A DNA stretch of 64,000 nucleotides from Trichomonas vaginalis G3 (Eukaryota; Parabasalia; Trichomonadida; Trichomonadidae): the NCBI RefSeq assembly GCF_026262505.1, contig NC_067203.1, forward strand, positions 2,480,001-2,544,000, written 5' to 3'. The position numbers and the translations under genes were made by a program. Of the stretch, positions 36,545 to 48,428 are shown in pieces. Numbering within the stretch: the first letter of the stretch is position 1; the number at the start of each line of letters is the position of its first letter. The notes under the pieces are model-generated. The model had not been told where the DNA came from. It ran no database searches and was given only the letters and a program-made list of their open reading frames with translations.

Positions 36545-38154
36545 ATGTACGCCGCTCAGAATATAACGCCAAAGTTTTGGATGCCATGAACGGAAATGTT
36601 TCCGAATGGTATACGAATGCGACAATGCCATTAGAAGGTCAGAAATAGTTCCTGGAACTTACGAATATACAACTGCTGTTTCTTATGGAAACGTAGGTGA
36701 GTTTGGAGAAGGTTCTTCAACAACAGTAGATATTGCTTGCGACAGGTTTCATATAATTTCTATTGAAACTCTTTCTTATACGTGGAACAAGACATTGAAA
36801 TAAAACCTTCTGCCAAGTTGTCTGACAAGAAAGGTTGCAATGGAATTTTCTATGTCGAGATACCAATATGCTCCAGAAGTTTTCATGGGATATAAGATAT
36901 ATTCTAACTCTGACTTAGTTCAAACAGTAACATGGGCAAACTATGAATGGTTCGCTTGAGAAACTCAGTACAACCACAAGCTAGAGAACAAACAGACCAG
37001 TATGCCACCATTGAGAAAATAAGAAGACTGACCCTAACGTTTCCAGGAGTTTATGTTAACCTTTCTGGTTCAGATGGAAATGCTGCCACTAAAGTAAAAC
37101 TGAAACTTAGAGTTCCTTTGTCATCTTTCTCATCTTCAGGTTTTTAAGATACTTGCCAAACTGGGCAGGAAAAATTTCTATCGAACTTACTCCAAGCAAA
37201 AATAACTTAGTCATTGCACCAACACAAGACCCATTCACTCTTACAGAAGTAGTGGGAACAAATAAAACGTCATTCGCCGACTTTTGCAAAGACAAAGTTG
37301 ACTTTAGACTTTGGTTTCTCAAACCTCAACACTGAAGTAAACTATTATTTCAATGCTGCTGGAACTCTTGGGACCCAGTTAAGTTCACATGCGAAAAGTT
37401 TGAATGCAAGAGAATAGAAAGCAGACTTGCAGTCTATATGTTGGACCCAGATATTTCAAATGCTTTAGCTGCCAAATATATTGCAGTTCCACTTATGTTC
37501 CCTATACACCAAATATCTGTCAAAGACTTTGCAGGTGAATTGGAAACCAAAGTGCTGACCCAGGTGCAAGAACAGATATTGCCTTAACAACTGCAATGAA
37601 ACATGCAGATACTATGTTTTACTGTTCAAGACGAACTATAAATGACATTCTTGTTTCTACAACCCCGGTATTAAATATCATATAAACATAGATGGCAAAT
37701 ATTATCCAAGAGAAGAATATTCTACAGTTGAGGATATGAGGTCATACAACTTGACATTAGATGCTATGAAACTTTAACAACAACTTCACAACAACCATTA
37801 ACCCTGAAATGCAAAGTTCTATTATGCATATGTGAAAGTATGGACCCATAAGGAGGTCAAAAAACTCAATATACAAATGGAGACCGTTCAAACTTTTGGC
37901 TTGGCATTCCATTTGCTGACTCAGAAGACTTTATGGGTGGTATTTCAACTGTTGGTACTGTACAAATACAATATACTGGTGACAGAGACGGTCCAATGAA
38001 CTGAAAGCAAAGAAGTTTACAAAACCAATAGCACTTTTCACGGAAGATGCTCTTTTGAAGATTCGTTTCGATGAAACCTGCTGGGGCTCCTCAGATTGGC
38101 ATAACGACAGCTTCCATCGAGCAATTTTGGCAGCAGGTCAGAAGTTGTTCTTGA
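36545..38154 (+). pseudogene. Major capsid protein, frameshifted copy
   Basis: It is collinear with 1909-3517 and begins MYAAQNIT. It is broken by indels near 36571, 36610, 36770, 36860, 36955, 37130, 37310, 37545, 37620, 37770 and 37850. Two bases are missing at the normal stop (after AGCAGGTCAG), so reading would continue. Substitutions are few, so the damage is recent or technical. Confidence 0.7.
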
Positions 38155-38456
38155 ACTGACTTCCTCCGTCAAATATTGACAGTAACGCCAGTTTTGACAT
38201 AAAATTGTAAGATAAACTTTCCTTTAGAAATATCTGTAAGTTTTGTTGTTATATTTTGTCAACGTCAAGAACTTTCACCATTTCAGTTTATACCAACTTT
38301 CTTTGCTTTATGAAAATATTTTGGTTCAGCAAAGACTGCTATTCTATAACATTTACCATTGTTTGTATAAAGAACTATTCTGTCAATGAACTTGTATTGT
38401 TTGTGTGTGTAAACTTTGTTTTGCTTCAATTCGAAGAGATACTCGAATACGTCCAT
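38037..38456 (-). pseudogene. Hypothetical capsid-cluster gene (homologue of 1596-2015), frameshifted
   Basis: The start codon at 38456-38454 and following sequence match 59721-60140 closely. Short indels near 38200-38260 and the changed capsid stop region interrupt the frame. Confidence 0.55.
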
Positions 38457-38474
38457 CTTTTTATTCTAAGTAAA

Positions 38475-39056
38475 ATGTCATTTCCGAAAAATAGAAGCGT
38501 AAGTGTTTCAAAAGGTTTAATGGCGGTGGCAGATGTGAAGTTAAATTCACCAACTCAAACAAACACTCAAAGTGTTGTTGTCAATGTCAAAGAAAGAGAT
38601 GTTGAAATGGGGAAACCATACGAAGACCAAGATGGTATAACAATTGTTCCTGTAAAAGAACAACCAACATATCCTGAAGTTAGCAGAGACTTAAGTTCTG
38701 TTGCAGATATTCGAAACGACTACCAACAACTTAAAGACAAACTTAAAACTCAGGAGAAGATTTGTCAGGCTTTGGGTATAATGTTAAACTTGGTTGAGCA
38801 CAACCCTGTAAAAGTGAACTCATATGTCATCGCACCTCGTGAAGTTTTGAAAGAACTATTGAAACTTTTGACAGAGGCAGACGATATAAACATCAAAGAA
38901 ATAGAACCCGACATTAGTTGCTGTGGTGTTTCATATAATGTCATTGACAAGATATACGTTATGAAAGGAGGTGAAACGTTGAACTTAAAGTATAGTTTCC
39001 CAGACGTCATAAAAATATTTGACGACCACAACATTTCATTAAAATTTATTTGCTAA
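38475..39056 (+). CDS. Hypothetical Maverick protein, capsid cluster
   Basis: An intact 193-residue homologue of the 999-1577 gene, starting MSFPKNRS after TTTATTCTAAGTAAA. It differs from the element A copy at about a dozen residues and matches 59121-59702. Polar N-terminus, short coil in the middle and a CC pair near residue 160. The minor capsid candidate starts four bases after its stop. Confidence 0.65.
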   Translation: MSFPKNRSVSVSKGLMAVADVKLNSPTQTNTQSVVVNVKERDVEMGKPYEDQDGITIVPVKEQPTYPEVSRDLSSVADIRNDYQQLKDKLKTQEKICQALGIMLNLVEHNPVKVNSYVIAPREVLKELLKLLTEADDINIKEIEPDISCCGVSYNVIDKIYVMKGGETLNLKYSFPDVIKIFDDHNISLKFIC

Positions 39057-39060
39057 GTAA

Positions 39061-39858
39061 ATGGCAGAAGATATAATGGTTTATACTATTACGACTAAAA
39101 ACCCTGAGTCATATAATTCTATAACAACAAACTTACAAAGTCCTCAAGGACGATATTGTAAACTAACTTTAAACACAATGACGACTAAAGCCTGTTTTGC
39201 TCTTTTGACACCAGAAGACTTTGTTGTTGTGAATGGTAAAAAATACTCCTTTGAAGATACTTACTCAGATATACCACCAACAGGTTTTGTTGACTTATTT
39301 AATACTTTAAGGACGGATGTAACATGTGCTGCAACTAGAGCAGGTTTCATTATGTTTGGATGTCCGACTGAGTTTACTATAAACGATATGAGCTATAATA
39401 CAAAACTTATATCTGGTTTTTACTACCAACAGTTTCCTATAACAGGAAAAGGTGTCATACAAGGAATGTCTATTCCATTGACATTAAGCACACCAATCTT
39501 ATATATTGTTTCAAACTTAGGTTCAAAGTGTTATTCGAATGTCGACAGAAACTATTATGACCAAAAGATACTTATGCGTATAAACAATACTTTCTCTGCT
39601 GGTTTGCCTATTGTTCATTCGAATGCAGAATTTTCAACCTTAGTGAACTCAAACACTTTGGCAAGTATAACGTTGACATTAGTTGACGCAAACTTTGTTC
39701 CTGTAAAACTTTTATGTCCTATGTATTTGTCAATGACGGCAGAAAGTTTCGAATTGGAAGATGCAACTGGTGAAAGTATTGTATTACAAGAACAACTTCA
39801 ACAACAAATAGCTCAAGAACAACAAATGCAACAAATGGAACAACAAAGTCAAGAATAA
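39061..39858 (+). CDS. Putative minor capsid (penton-like) protein
   Basis: Intact 265-residue copy of the 185-994 gene. The glutamine-rich tail is four residues shorter and ends QQMEQQSQE. It is the best copy to use for fold prediction, because the B copy has a frameshift. Role inferred from capsid context and beta-rich sequence. Confidence 0.5.
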   Translation: MAEDIMVYTITTKNPESYNSITTNLQSPQGRYCKLTLNTMTTKACFALLTPEDFVVVNGKKYSFEDTYSDIPPTGFVDLFNTLRTDVTCAATRAGFIMFGCPTEFTINDMSYNTKLISGFYYQQFPITGKGVIQGMSIPLTLSTPILYIVSNLGSKCYSNVDRNYYDQKILMRINNTFSAGLPIVHSNAEFSTLVNSNTLASITLTLVDANFVPVKLLCPMYLSMTAESFELEDATGESIVLQEQLQQQIAQEQQMQQMEQQSQE

Positions 39859-39889
39859 AAAAAAATATTTTTTTTTTATTTTTATAAAA

Positions 39890-41121
39890 ATGTACAGAAT
39901 AGATGTTTCAGATTTTTATGACTTCCAAGCATTCAGAAATATGTGTCCATTTCGAGACTATAACAAAGCAGTCGAGAATTTGAAACGTTTAGTCATTTAT
40001 GTTGACTCTGCCCCAGAATGTTATGTTATGAAAGAATGGGATGTTGTCTTTAACAAACCAAGAGCAACAATAGTTTCAGAACAAGAATGTAGACAGAAAC
40101 TTAAGAAAATAAAAGTTGTACAAGTTGGAATGAAGATGTTAGATGCTTGGGATATTTATTGTCAAAGTTAGAAGATTTTTCAGTTCGTGGTATAAAGTTT
40201 TATACACCTTCTCCAAACTTCTATTCTATCTTCACTGGATATAAATATGAACAAGTAGAATGGAAAGAAAATATTATAGAAGCTTGGTTAGACCATGTCA
40301 AAGAAATTTATATGCAATGGAAACGAAAAGGTTTATGAGTATATCTTATGTTGGTTTGCAAATATCTTACAACATCCAAGTGCTAAAAATGAAACTGCTC
40401 TCATTATAATTGGAAAACAAGGAACTGGTAAGAACACATTCTTTACAGATATCTTATGCAAACTGTTAAGGTTATTCGAACCCTAATATGACAAACTTAG
40501 AAAACATCTGTGGCAAGTTTAACTCCTCAATAGAGAATATGAAACTTATAGTTTGCAATGAACTTCAAAGTATAGATACAACAAAAGTTTTGAACTCAGA
40601 TGCTTTGAAGAGTCTTATAACAGATAAAGTTGGAGTTGTTGAAAGAAAGTATAAAGACCAAAGAGTTTGTGAAAATGTTGCAAACTTCATTATGGTTTTC
40701 AAACAATGTTGTTCCGAATGAAGTTAGAAAGTTCTGACAGAAGATATGTAGTTGTGAACGTCAGAACTCATATGCAAGATACAGAATATTTTGACGACTT
40801 AGCAGAAACTTTGACATCTGACTTTTACAACCACTTGTTCTCATATTTCATGACATTAGATATTTCTAAGTTCAATCCAAGACAAATTCCACATACCGAA
40901 GAAAGACAAACATTGTTAGAAGCAAACAAGAGTGTATATGAACTGTTTATAGATGAGACTAACTTTGAGTGTTTAGATGAAAGGTCATTGTACGATTCAT
41001 ATAAACAATATTGTCAAGAGTATGGTTATATGGCAGCTTCTAAACGTACATTCTTGGCAAATGTCAAAAGTCTTTAGATGTTCAGAACGGCGTATATACA
41101 AAGAAAAATTTTTCTGAGTAA
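39890..41121 (+). pseudogene. SF3 helicase, uninterrupted by insertion but frameshifted
   Basis: The whole gene is in one place here: start MYRIDVSDF, Walker A GKQGTGKNTF near 40415, Walker B-like CNELQSID and motif C. It shows the empty target site ACATCTGTGG at about 40504-40513. Indels near 40160, 40310, 40470, 40700 and 40755 and one near 41077 break the frame. Confidence 0.8.
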
Positions 41122-41156
41122 ATTTTAAAAAAAATATTTTTTATCCGATAGAAAAG

Positions 41157-41577
41157 ATGACGAAATTCATCTCAGTAAATAAGTACATGACAGAAGTCAA
41201 AGATAAGTTAGCTCCATTCGCTTATTTGAATGTTTACTTCTACCATTTTGAAAAGTCTACATTTGACAAAGTTTTGGAACATCGAACCGGTTAAGTTTGC
41301 TGTTGTTAGAAAAAAGTGGTGCAACTTTTGAAGACTTAGACATAGAAGGTTTGTTAGCAGTCAAAGAAATTTTGACAGAAAGTTCTCAAAACTCGAAGAA
41401 GGCAAAGCATACAAACTTGTTATACCTTATGAACCAAAGAAAGCAGACGACTATGAATATTATGAGTCTAAGATAGTTGAAGTTCAAGGTAAATTGGGTA
41501 AAAAGATTTTAGAGTCTAAGCCAGTGTTTTGCCCCTAAAGAGGAGAGAACATTGACATTGACCCAGAAATGTTCTAA
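41157..41577 (+). pseudogene. Homologue of 31435-31854, frameshifted
   Basis: It starts MTKFISVNKYM after TTATCCGATAGAAAAG. Indels lie near 41275, 41312, 41372, 41530 and 41540. Otherwise it is nearly identical to the B copy. Confidence 0.6.
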
Positions 41578-41593
41578 AAATAAAATTTTATTT

Positions 41594-42046
41594 TTACATG
41601 TCATATCTCACCTTCTCTGGCTCTGGCTCTGGCTCTTTCTTCTCTCTTCTACTTTCTTTTCTTTCTTCTCTCTCTCTTCTTCTTCTCTGGTGGAGTTATG
41701 TCAAATTTGGCGCAACCATATTTATGTAAAAGTTCTTTGTCCTTTAATAGCTCATCTATTCTGTTTTCTATTTCATCTTCAAGAACAGCGCATGTGCCTT
41801 CTTTGCATTCTAAGAACTTTTGTTGGACTTCATCTTTCCAATCGGCGTCATCTCTGTCAACAGTCTGTCATTGACAAATTTTAAGACTTCTCTGCCTAAT
41901 GTTTTATGGTTCTTGTCATATTCCCAGAAACAGAACTTTAGAACAAATTCACCTTTCTTGTTTACACTATGTAAGATTTTATGGTCGACAGAAGTTTTAG
42001 AGTCGAAAAGTTTGTCTCGAATATAGATAGCGAAATCGCTAGACAT
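41594..42046 (-). pseudogene. Homologue of 30963-31418, frameshifted
   Basis: It starts MSSDFAIYIRD and ends in the lysine/glutamate tract. Indels near 41865 and in the repetitive tract (about 41640-41690) change the frame. Confidence 0.6.
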
Positions 42047-42083
42047 TTTCAAAAAGATAAAAATTTTTAATTTTTCTAAAAAT

Positions 42084-42957
42084 ATGTTAGAAAAAAAGTT
42101 TGCTGACATTGACAAGAAATTTGAGAATGTTTTTGAAGAAGAACAAGAGGAAGTTAGAAAATGCTCAGATAAAGCCTATACATGACAAGTTCTTATTTGC
42201 TCAGAATGGTATAACAGGTCTAATTGCACCACCTGGGTCGGGTAAGACTTTCACTTATCTTAAAATGGCTGCACAACAACAAGAACTAGATGAGAAGAAC
42301 CCATTCTATGAGTTAGTTGTTATTTGTAGTACTTCTGGTCAATTTGACCAAACCGTCAATTCGTTCAAAGATATTATAAAGAAGTCTAAGTTAGTATGTA
42401 TAAAGGATACTGAGTTGTTTAGATTGGATAAAGAAGTACCAAAGAAGGGTTTTGAAGTACAATGCTATAAATGAGTATATAAATTCTAAGTTTAAAGACC
42501 CAAATGAGGAAATGCAGAGAATATAGAGAAGAAACACTTCAGAAACAAACAGAAAGAGATAGAATACATTTCGAAGAAATTGCAATCTTACGATTGGAAG
42601 ACATACCCTCATAGGTGTCTTCTTATCTTAGATGACTTTGCTTCTCATCCTTTGTTAAAGAACAGAGAACAAGATATGTGTCGAATTCTTAAGAAGCTCA
42701 GACACTTTAACATCTCAGTCGTAATATGTGTACAGACAGCAAAGAGTTTAAGTAAGGATGTTAAAAGAATACTTACTGGACATTATACTTTTCCCCGGAT
42801 TGTCCGAAGACGATTTCATGGAACTTATGAAAGAGTCCATGGCAGGTAAGTTTGACAGACATGAACTATGGAGAAGTACAAAGTCATACAAGACCCTCAT
42901 ACTTCTTTCAGAATTCACATCTACGCGAACAAAGTTCAAATTGTAAAAAGTCAATAA
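42084..42957 (+). pseudogene. Packaging ATPase, frameshifted copy
   Basis: Walker A (GLIAPPGSGKT) and Walker B (CLLILDDFAS) are both present. The reading frame changes near 42115, 42415-42440, 42525, 42780 and 42870 by single bases. The B copy at 30054-30926 is intact. Confidence 0.75.
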
Positions 42958-42959
42958 AA

Positions 42960-43464
42960 ATAAAGAGTTTAGTCTTAGTAAGTCTGTTGTGGTGCTGGGC
43001 TGTCGGTTCTTCTGGCTTTGGAAGGCATTCAGGAAGAGGAACGTCAGTCATCTGTTGTGTGTCCTGTCGGAAGGAAGAGTTCTTCCAGTGTCGGGAAATT
43101 TTTTTCCTGTCGGAAGGAAAAATTTTTTCTGTCGGAAGGAAAAACTTTTTCTGTCGTTCGACCAAAAAGTTCTCAATTTTCGAAATTTGAATGGTTTACG
43201 GACGAACAACAGGAAATTTTTTCCAGTTGTCAGGAAATTTTTTTCCAGTTGTCGGGAAATTTTTTTCTTGTTGGAAGGAAGGACTCGGAATGTTGGAAGG
43301 AAGGACTTGGAATGTTGGAAGGAAGGACTTTGGAATGTCGGATGGAAGGACTCGGAATGTCGGATGGAAGGACTCGGAATACCAGAAGGATTTGACAAGA
43401 CAATTTACCATCTAGAGCTACCTGAGCCATCTTTGGTGTCAAGCTTGAAAAATAAATGGCTCAT
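42960..43464. repeat. Tandem-repeat region (inverse of 29545-30053)
   Basis: The same 22-bp and 20-22-bp units as in B, in reverse order, with a few single-base indels. Confidence 0.7.
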
Positions 43465-44293
43465 CTACCCTACTTGTTTGAAGTTGTCAAAATACTCTGT
43501 TATTTTTTTCCTTTAACAATGGCAAATCTTCTTTGAAGGTCAGTATTGTACAACCTTAATATCATAGTGTGTTTGAGGTAACGTATCTTGAACTATTTGT
43601 TTCACATCTTCATTTGGGGTCATTGAAATCGGTAAGTTTTCGCGATAGAACCAATTTCTGTCAGATTTGTAAATCTTAGCAAGGTCGTAAAAGCTTTTGT
43701 TGTTTCTTCTGACTAAATGCAACATAACCATATCTCTGTCTTCTTCATTTTCCATCTCTTCAGTATAAATCATATACTTATAGTTCTTTTCCTTTCCTTT
43801 TGGTACCGAACGTGGTATTCTTTTTCTGAATGCTTTTGTCTTTTGCTTCAATGACTTCATCTTTTGCTTGAAGTTTCTTTTCCATCTCTTCACGTTCTTG
43901 TCTATGAATTTCATCTAAACATCATGAAAATATAACAAGCGTAACGAGGTGAAGCCCACATTGCTACAGCATTTACTAAAAGTCTATGAACATAATATCC
44001 TTTCAAACTATTTGGCAAATTTTTACGATTTTCGTACGGAATCTCGTTCCTCGGTTTTCCGAGGAACGCAAACATATGAGGAAATTCTTCTAAAAGTTCT
44101 TTTGCCTGCTGTTTTCAAACCAATGATATGCTTGCTTTGTAGAACGAAGAGCTGTCAAAATACTTTGCATTTGGTACATATCGTCTTTGACCGAACGAAT
44201 GAGACGTAACTGTTTGTTATATTGTATGTACTCGTATTCTTCACTTATGGCTTCATGAACGATAGCAGTTGTTGTGTTCTCTGTTGTTGTCAT
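43465..44293 (-). pseudogene. KilA-N protein (homologue of 28717-29544), frameshifted
   Basis: The KilA-N core and the palindromic in-frame insertion (about 44043-44066) are kept. Small indels near 43545, 43820, 43915 and 44110 break the frame. Confidence 0.65.
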
Positions 44294-44381
44294 ATCTGTC
44301 TTTACATACAAAATAAAAAAAATATTTTATAAAAAATTAGCGTTATTTTTTTATTTTCACAAAAGACCAAAAATAAACGCT

Positions 44382-44772
44382 TTACATGTATTTTTCAGCA
44401 ACTTCGTCAAGAAGTCTGTAAATATACCATGCATAACGAGGAGAAGCCCACATTGCTATTGAACTAACTAGGAACTTATGAACATATATACCTTTTAGAT
44501 GCAATGGTAAGTTTTGTCTGTCTTGGTACATCTTTTTAAGTTCTACATGTTCGAACTCACTCAAAAGTTCATGAGTGCTATTTAATTCAAACCAGTCTTG
44601 TGGTTTCTTAGTGTCTGGAGCAAAACATGCTGTCAAAATACTTTGCATTTGGTACATGTCATCTTTGACCGAACGAATGAGACGGAGTTGTTTGTTATAT
44701 TGTATGTACTCGATTATTCTCATTTATGGCTTCATGAACGATAGCAGTTGTTGTGTTCTCTGTTGTTGTCAT
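44382..44772 (-). pseudogene. Short KilA-N protein (homologue of 28244-28633), one frameshift
   Basis: One base change in length near 44715 shifts the N-terminal 20 codons. The rest, including the chimeric DEVAEKYM end, is identical to B. Confidence 0.6.
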
Positions 44773-44864
44773 TTCTGTCTTTACATACAAAATAAAAAAA
44801 ATATTTTATAAAAAATTAGCGTTATTTCCTGACTTTCACAAAAGACCAAAAATAAACGCTTTAC

Positions 44865-45478
44865 ATGTATTTTTCAGCAACTTCGTCAAATAATTTTATA
44901 GCTTTATCTATCTCATCTACTTCAAACGTTTCTTTACCTTTCGTGGGAGCACCATACATTTTCTCAAACTTTTCGAGTAGTTCTGTTTCAGCAGCTCTCA
45001 TATCGTTAACGAACACAACCTTGACTCTATTGACTGTACTGTCATATCTTTGAGTTATATTATATGTTCTTCCTATCTTATATCTTTTTTGTATTGAAGT
45101 CCTTCGGTTTCTGACACGATGTAAAGTAAGCCTTCACTGCAACGTTCCGTATCGAATGAACCATATGTTATGAAATTATATCCAACAACTGGGTCAATCC
45201 AGAACAAAAACTACTGGTATAAGACTTTTGTCTATAAGATATGCTCTTGTTCCATAGAATCTTACCGATATCATAAGCTCAGGATTTTTTGTCAAAATTT
45301 TCTGAGTAGAAGCATTTTTAACCCAGTCGTGTGCTTTCTTTCCTTCAGATAGTGTTAAAATGTCTGACAAAGAATATTTGTTGTATTTCTTTGAGTATCT
45401 TACGTTTAAATCACCTATTCTAACCAATTTGGTGTCATTGTCTATCTTTTTAACTGTTTCAAACTCAATGTTTGTCAT
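44865..45478 (-). pseudogene. KilA-N-like/GIY-YIG fusion (homologue of 27542-28156), frameshifted
   Basis: Frames break near 45085-45120 and 45205 by single bases. The N-terminal 90 residues and the GIY-YIG-type part are otherwise identical to B. Confidence 0.6.
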
Positions 45479-45654
45479 TTTCTGTTCTTACATACAAAAT
45501 AAAAAAAAAAAAAATAAAACTAACTTTAATTTTATTTTTTCTATCTTGTATAAAAATATGAATTTCATAGAATTTTTTTAACGAAGTGTAAAAGTTCTCT
45601 TCGTCAAAAAATACAGTTTTATATCATGAAATTTGGTCATTTTTCAGCAAAAAT

Positions 45655-45920
45655 AATGTTTATGTTAGAATGTTAGATCTAACATGTTTTCTAACACGTT
45701 TTCTAACATGGTCTAAACACACAAAACTCATGAAATTTCATACGGAATTCAGTAAAAATAATGTTTATGTTAGAATGTTAGATCTAACATGTTTTCTAAC
45801 ACGTTTTCTAACATGGTCTAAAAACACAAAACTCATGAAATTTCATACGGAATTCAGTAAAAATAATGTTTATGTTAGCATGTTAGATCTAACATGTTTT
45901 CTAACACGTTTCTAACATAA
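45655..45920 (+). repeat. Operator-like array, TGTTAG type (106-bp units)
   Basis: Counterpart of 27098-27370 with three units around TGTTAGATCTAACA. One T is missing in the last half-site. Confidence 0.85.
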
Positions 45921-45924
45921 CTAT

Positions 45925-46839
45925 TTACAAGCGTTTTACATGGTATATGTTGCGATGGTTCATGACTCTAAACAATTTCGTAGCTTCTATTTCTTCTGTC
46001 AGTACATCGAATGTTTTAACGATACCGAAAGTTTCTTTATACTTCTTCTTGACATCTGAAAGAAGGAAATCGTTAGCGGTTGGATAGTTTTTGTTCAGAA
46101 ATGCTAACATGTCCATTTTATCTTCTGCTGGTTTTTCTGCTTCTTTCTTTAAATCTGCATAGTCGTTTCGCATACGTTCTATCTCTTTGACGGAGTAGTT
46201 ATATTTCCTCATTGCTGCTTTACATTTTGAACATTGCGGGTTCATTTTAGCGTTATATTCTGAAACCTTACCTGCTAAAACAACTAAGGCGTCAATTGCT
46301 CTCTTCATCTCAAACATAGCGGGTCTTATTTGTTCGTTCCATACCTTACCCCTACTATCTTTATCTCTTATTTCCCAAACACATTTTGCAACTAACGAAA
46401 CAAAGTTGTCGTAGGTCTTAAATTCTTCGGATTTGTAAAGGTCAGAAACATTCTTATAAACCATGTCGCAATCTTTGTCCATAACCTTATGGTTGCAATG
46501 AAAACCAAGGAATTCATAATTTACCTTTCGTATGAACTTCTTTATTTCTACTGAGTCAGTTGCTTTGACTTCTATTTCGTCAAATTCGGGAATGGTTAGT
46601 TTTTGTTGTTGGATTTCAGGCAATTTGGGTAAATGGTCAATAATGTCCTGCATTTCATAAAGATACTGTTCATTTGTTTCATCTTTCGCACTACAGTCTA
46701 AATTACTTGTTAACAATTCCTGCTTTATCTTCTGGATTTTTGTTTCGAAAGTATATGAAGAAGGAATGAAGTTTTTCATCTCTACTAACATAGATGTTGG
46801 ATTCATAACTAGCGAGTTTGGTGAAGTTGTTGCTAACAT
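45925..46839 (-). CDS. Hypothetical coiled-coil protein between inverted operator arrays
   Basis: Identical at protein level to the 304-residue product of 26177-27091: cysteine/histidine groups (CNHKVMDKDC, CSKCKAAM) and a C-terminal coil. It is again flanked by the TGTTAG arrays. Function not recognised. Confidence 0.6.
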   Translation of the reverse strand: MLATTSPNSLVMNPTSMLVEMKNFIPSSYTFETKIQKIKQELLTSNLDCSAKDETNEQYLYEMQDIIDHLPKLPEIQQQKLTIPEFDEIEVKATDSVEIKKFIRKVNYEFLGFHCNHKVMDKDCDMVYKNVSDLYKSEEFKTYDNFVSLVAKCVWEIRDKDSRGKVWNEQIRPAMFEMKRAIDALVVLAGKVSEYNAKMNPQCSKCKAAMRKYNYSVKEIERMRNDYADLKKEAEKPAEDKMDMLAFLNKNYPTANDFLLSDVKKKYKETFGIVKTFDVLTEEIEATKLFRVMNHRNIYHVKRL

Positions 46840-46929
46840 GTTCTTACAATAAAAATAAAAAATATTTTTTAAAAAAAACTAACTCACTTTTTTCTATCTT
46901 AAGGAAATTCAGCATAAAATTCAAGAGTT

Positions 46930-47372
46930 TTAGACCATGTTAGAAAACGTGTTAGAAAACATGTTAGATCTAACATTCTAACATAAACATTATTTTTGGG
47001 TCATTTACACTCATTACGATGAAGTTTCGACAAAACATTTACGAAGAAGTTTCGACAAAACATTTACGAAGAAGTTTCGACAAAACATTTACGATGAAAT
47101 CATGAAAATTCAAGAGTTTTAGACCATGTTAGAAAACGTGTTAGAAAACATGTTAGATCTAACATTCTAACATAAACATTATTTTTGGGTCATTTACACT
47201 CATTACGATGAAGTTTCGACAAAACATTTACGAAGAAGTTTCGACAAAACATTTACGAAGAAGTTTCGACAAAACATTTACGATGAAATCATGAAAATTC
47301 AAGAGTTTTAGACCATGTTAGAAAACGTGTTAGAAAACATGTTAGATCTAACATTCTAACATAAACATTATT
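46930..47372 (-). repeat. Operator-like array, TGTTAG type (189-bp units)
   Basis: Counterpart of 25640-26100 with the same number of units and the same 25-bp GAAGTTTCGACAAAACATTT sub-repeats. Confidence 0.88.
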
Positions 47373-47404
47373 TTTTTTGAATTCAATAAAAATAAATGGT
47401 TCAT

Positions 47405-48067
47405 TTACTCACAATATTTTTGTACAAAACGACCCCAAACTTTTAACTTCTTTTCTGCAGCTTCTAATGTTATCTTAGCGAGTTCATATTCTCTAAATTC
47501 TCTCTTTAAATCTTCTTGTTCCCATTGGTCTAGTTCGTATGGAGAGTCTCTATAACCAGAACATATCTCACGTTCATGTTCTATTTGTTTTTCATGCATT
47601 TTTCTAACTTCTTGTTCGAACAAAGGTTTTGCATTCTCTACTGTATCTTCAAGTTCTTCTTCATCTAATTTCTCATGAACTTTCTTGTCTATGGAGTCCA
47701 GAATTTTTCCAACTGCTATACAATATTTTGGAGAAGCCCACATTGCTATATAGTTTACGAGTCTTGGGTCTACATACGTTCCTCTAACCTGTTTGATTTC
47801 ATCCGGAATTCCTGCATGAACTTTGTATAAAAAGCAACCGCCGGAATTCCGGCGGTTGGTATATTCTTCACAAAATGCCTTAAAATACTCTTCCCAGGAC
47901 TTATTTTCCAACAACTTTCTAAAGTCTTTCCTAAACTGCTGACACATATTTGTTACATTTATATAACCATCCTTGTCTCTACGTAAGACTTCAATACCAT
48001 TGTAAGTGCCTTTTGTGAATGTTTCGCCATTAGATTTGTTCGTGAACGTTTTTGCTTCGACTGTCAT
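47405..48067 (-). CDS. KilA-N domain DNA-binding protein
   Basis: Protein identical to the 24949-25611 product (220 residues) with the DGYINVTNM and AMWASPKY motifs and the palindrome-coded NRRNSGGC insertion (palindrome at 47836-47857). A DNA-binding regulator by family. Confidence 0.8.
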   Translation of the reverse strand: MTVEAKTFTNKSNGETFTKGTYNGIEVLRRDKDGYINVTNMCQQFRKDFRKLLENKSWEEYFKAFCEEYTNRRNSGGCFLYKVHAGIPDEIKQVRGTYVDPRLVNYIAMWASPKYCIAVGKILDSIDKKVHEKLDEEELEDTVENAKPLFEQEVRKMHEKQIEHEREICSGYRDSPYELDQWEQEDLKREFREYELAKITLEAAEKKLKVWGRFVQKYCE

Positions 48068-48100
48068 ACTGTTCTTACAATAAAAATAAAAATATTTTTG

Positions 48101-48166
48101 AGTGGCTTAACCGTCGGACATGTGGCTTAACCGTCGGACATTCGTTTGTGGCTTAACCGTCGGACC
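48101..48166 (-). repeat. 26-bp-type direct repeats upstream of the KilA-N gene
   Basis: Three GTGGCTTAACCGTCGGAC units. One spacer is about 6 bp shorter than in B, the clearest length difference in this otherwise nearly identical half. Confidence 0.7.
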
Positions 48167-48310
48167 ACAACGATGAAATCTATTTCCTGTGTTGTTGTCA
48201 AAATGTCATGTTGTCACCATTTTCAAAAAGATGTTAGTTGACCGAGGGACCTGGTGACACCTAAAATATATTTTTGTCTATCTTAAGGAAATTCATGAAA
48301 ATTCACCTGT

Positions 48311-48372
48311 TGAACTTTGTATAAAAAGCAACCGCCGGAATTCCGGCGGTTGGTATATTCTTCACAAAATGC
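48311..48372 (-). repeat. 62-bp copy of an internal KilA-N gene segment
   Basis: Identical to 47817-47878 within the KilA-N gene, including the 22-bp palindrome. Confidence 0.9.
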
Positions 48373-48428
48373 TTGTTTGAGGTCGAGCCACTTTTGGCTC
48401 ACCTCTTTTTTCAACCAAAACTCATTTT